In this document: positions 62,647 through 64,000 of the stretch, in pieces
How positions within the stretch are numbered: position 1 is the first letter of the stretch
Layout: every line of letters begins with the position of its first letter
Assembly: GCF_003386285.1 (NCBI RefSeq)
Contig: NZ_QPNC01000012.1
Coordinates: 1-64,000 of the forward strand
Origin: Nocardiopsis sp. FIRDI 009
GTDB lineage: Bacteria > Actinomycetota > Actinomycetes > Streptosporangiales > Streptosporangiaceae
Direction: 5' to 3'
DNA: 64,000 bases
Notes under the pieces: model-generated
The model's database searches: none
What the model was told of the DNA's origin: nothing
What the model saw: the letters and a program-made list of their open reading frames with translations, nothing else
Program-made: the position numbers and the translations under genes

Positions 62647-63426
62647 GTGGCCAAACGAATCGACGTCTCCGGACTCCACGTCTACTACGGCGACTTCCTC
62701 GCCGTGGAGGACGTGTCCATGACCATCGAACCGCGGTCGGTGACCGCGTTCATCGGGTCGTCCGGCTGCGGCAAGTCGACCTTCCTGCGCACCCTCAACC
62801 GGATGCACGAGGTGACCCCGGGCGCGTACGCGCGGGGCAAGGTGCTCCTGGACGACCTGGACATCTACGGCCCCGACGTGGACCCCGTGCTGGTCCGCAG
62901 CGAGGTCGGCATGGTCTTCCAGAAGGCCAACCCGTTCCCGACGATGTCGATCTACGACAACGTCATCGCGGGCGCCAAGCTGAACAACAGGCGGATGAGC
63001 CGCTCCGAGGCGGACGACCTGGTGGAGGAGTCGCTGCGCGGCGCCAACCTGTGGGAGGAGGTCAAGGACCGGCTGCACAAGCCGGGTTCGGGCCTCTCCG
63101 GCGGTCAGCAGCAGCGCCTGTGCATCGCGCGCGCCACGGCGGTCAAGCCGTCCGTGCTGCTCATGGACGAACCGTGCTCCGCGCTGGACCCGATCTCGAC
63201 GCTGGCGATCGAGGACCTCATCCACCAGCTGAAGGAGGACTACACGATCGTGATCGTCACCCACAACATGCAGCAGGCGGCGCGCGTGTCCGACCGGACC
63301 GCCTTCTTCAACCTGGCCGGTCCGGGCAAGCCCGGCAGGCTCATCGAGATGGGCGAGACCAACCAGATGTTCACCCGGCCGGAGAAGAAGGAGACGGAGA
63401 ACTACATCACCGGCCGGTTCGGGTGA
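62647..63426 (+). CDS. pstB: Phosphate ABC transporter ATPase PstB
   Basis: 259 residues, GTG start. Walker [10 protein letters not shown] (37-45), Q-loop [12 protein letters not shown], signature [14 protein letters not shown], Walker [14 protein letters not shown], switch THNMQQAAR. The PstB hallmarks [16 protein letters not shown] and [17 protein letters not shown] are complete. It drives phosphate uptake and, with PhoU, reports transport status to SenX3. Confidence 0.97.
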   Translation: MAKRIDVSGLHVYYGDFLAVEDVSMTIEPRSVTAFIGSSGCGKSTFLRTLNRMHEVTPGAYARGKVLLDDLDIYGPDVDPVLVRSEVGMVFQKANPFPTMSIYDNVIAGAKLNNRRMSRSEADDLVEESLRGANLWEEVKDRLHKPGSGLSGGQQQRLCIARATAVKPSVLLMDEPCSALDPISTLAIEDLIHQLKEDYTIVIVTHNMQQAARVSDRTAFFNLAGPGKPGRLIEMGETNQMFTRPEKKETENYITGRFG

Positions 63427-63439
63427 CCGGTCCCCTCAC

Positions 63440-63458
63440 GCGGCCCCGGCGGGGCCGG
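63440..63458. terminator. Hairpin after pstB
   Basis: CGGCCCC (63441-63447), loop GGC, GGGGCCG (63451-63457), 14 bp past the pstB stop. Confidence 0.5.
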
Positions 63459-63519
63459 TGACCGACCAGGGGTCCGGTTCGGGTAGATTTCCCCTCTGAC
63501 CTCGGACAAGGGAGGCCCC

Positions 63520-64000
63520 GTGCCCACTCCTGTGGTGATCGACACCGACACGGCGCAGGACGACTGCGTCGCCCTCCTCGTGGGGCTGCTCGACCCCGCC
63601 GCCGACCTGAGGGCGATCACCATGGTCGCGGGCAACGTCGGCTTCGACCAGCAGGTGCGCAACGCCTTCCTCACGCTCAACGTCGCCGGCCGGCTCGGTG
63701 AGGTGCCCGTGCACCTGGGCTGCCGGGGGCCGCTGACGCGCGAGTGGGTCAGCGCGGAGAACGTGCACGGCGACGGTTCGGGCGGTCTGCGCATGGACCA
63801 GTCCGGGCTGGAGCCGGAGTCCGAGCACGCCGTGGACGCCCTGATCCGGCTGGCCGCCGAGCACCCCGGGGAGCTGTCGATCGTGGCGATCGGCCCCCTG
63901 ACCAACATCGCCGTGGCCGTGGCCAAGGACCCCGACTTCGCCCGCAACGTCGGCTCGCTGTACGTGATGGGCGGGTCCAACAACGGGCGCGGCAACATCA
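63520..64000 (+). CDS. Nucleoside hydrolase (partial, runs off the window)
   Basis: The GTG start at 63520 follows GGGAGG by about 5 bp; 160 codons are visible and open at the edge. The N-terminus VVIDTDTAQDDCVALLVGL is the DTDxxxDD calcium-binding signature of the IU nucleoside hydrolases; the motif has Ala-Gln in place of the usual Gly. ITMVAGNVGFDQQVRNA and LSIVAIGPLTNIAVA follow in family order. It hydrolyses the N-glycosidic bond of nucleosides for salvage. The C-terminal half is not seen. Confidence 0.93.
   Translation, partial: MPTPVVIDTDTAQDDCVALLVGLLDPAADLRAITMVAGNVGFDQQVRNAFLTLNVAGRLGEVPVHLGCRGPLTREWVSAENVHGDGSGGLRMDQSGLEPESEHAVDALIRLAAEHPGELSIVAIGPLTNIAVAVAKDPDFARNVGSLYVMGGSNNGRGNI

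Overview
This is a very high-GC (roughly 70 percent or more) actinobacterial chromosome segment. Mycothiol genes (mshA, mshD), GlnR, Rex, CarD, MurT/GatD and many GTG starts all point to that phylum. The gene content and small dispersed intergenic repeats suggest a Nocardiopsis-like or other Streptosporangiales organism. That lineage call is inference; no rRNA or other taxonomic marker is present.

Layout. 1-346: tRNA-Thr with an integrase remnant just downstream of it. 0.4-7.0 kb, mostly minus strand: rlmB, cysS, ispF, carD, with a Pro/acid-rich membrane protein and an endonuclease/exonuclease/phosphatase-fold protein between. 7.3-10.0 kb: phoU diverging from senX3-regX3 (phosphate sensing). 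10.2-18.6 kb: VanZ-like protein, a leaderless micro-ORF, dtd, a DUF2207 membrane protein, two tandem zinc metallopeptidases, an 806-residue membrane hydrolase and a DUF2516 protein. 18.7-24.3 kb: a BlaI-M56 pair with its operator, a macro-domain protein, photolyase diverging from a DUF523/DUF1722 protein, and a secreted esterase. 24.3-27.0 kb: mshA behind a SigR-like promoter, a YbjN protein and gpmA. 27.1-32.5 kb: DsrE, a GIDE-like membrane protein, nitrobindin, a 12-codon ORF with an exceptional Shine-Dalgarno, ygfZ, gatD and murT. 32.6-41.6 kb: a large membrane protein of unknown function, then sulfur and redox genes (DUF1416, rhodanese, a Cys-rich leader peptide, thioredoxin), DUF2993, a membrane-ABM fusion, a HAD phosphatase and an epimerase. 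41.8-44.2 kb: ribosomal protein bS22, a histidine phosphatase and hemL. 44.2-46.3 kb: a two-gene AAA ATPase plus RloB (Toprim-like) module, a probable anti-phage system. 46.3-49.4 kb: PAP2, rraA-like, a hypothetical and a prim-pol-like protein. 49.5-55.8 kb: rex-hemA-hemC-cobA/hemD-hemB. 56.1-60.2 kb: glutaredoxin, a MoaD/ThiS protein, glnR, a surface protein and mshD. 60.2-63.4 kb: a PHO box and pstC-pstA-pstB without pstS. The window ends inside a nucleoside hydrolase gene.

How it works together. Several core circuits recur. Phosphate: SenX3-RegX3-PhoU at the left, Pst transporter with a PHO box at the right. Redox and sulfur: mycothiol synthesis, a Rex box over the rex-hem promoter, and a cysteine-leader attenuator before the rhodanese. 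Tetrapyrrole: hemA, hemC, hemD, hemB and hemL all present. Nitrogen: GlnR. The order nitrobindin, YgfZ, DUF1416, rhodanese, thioredoxin, DUF2993, GlnR-type regulator, MshD, Pst resembles the Mycobacterium Rv0811-Rv0820 region, recalled from memory. The most system-like accessory feature is the AAA/RloB operon preceded by a perfect 9-bp inverted repeat. No CRISPR array, complete prophage or intact insertion sequence was seen.
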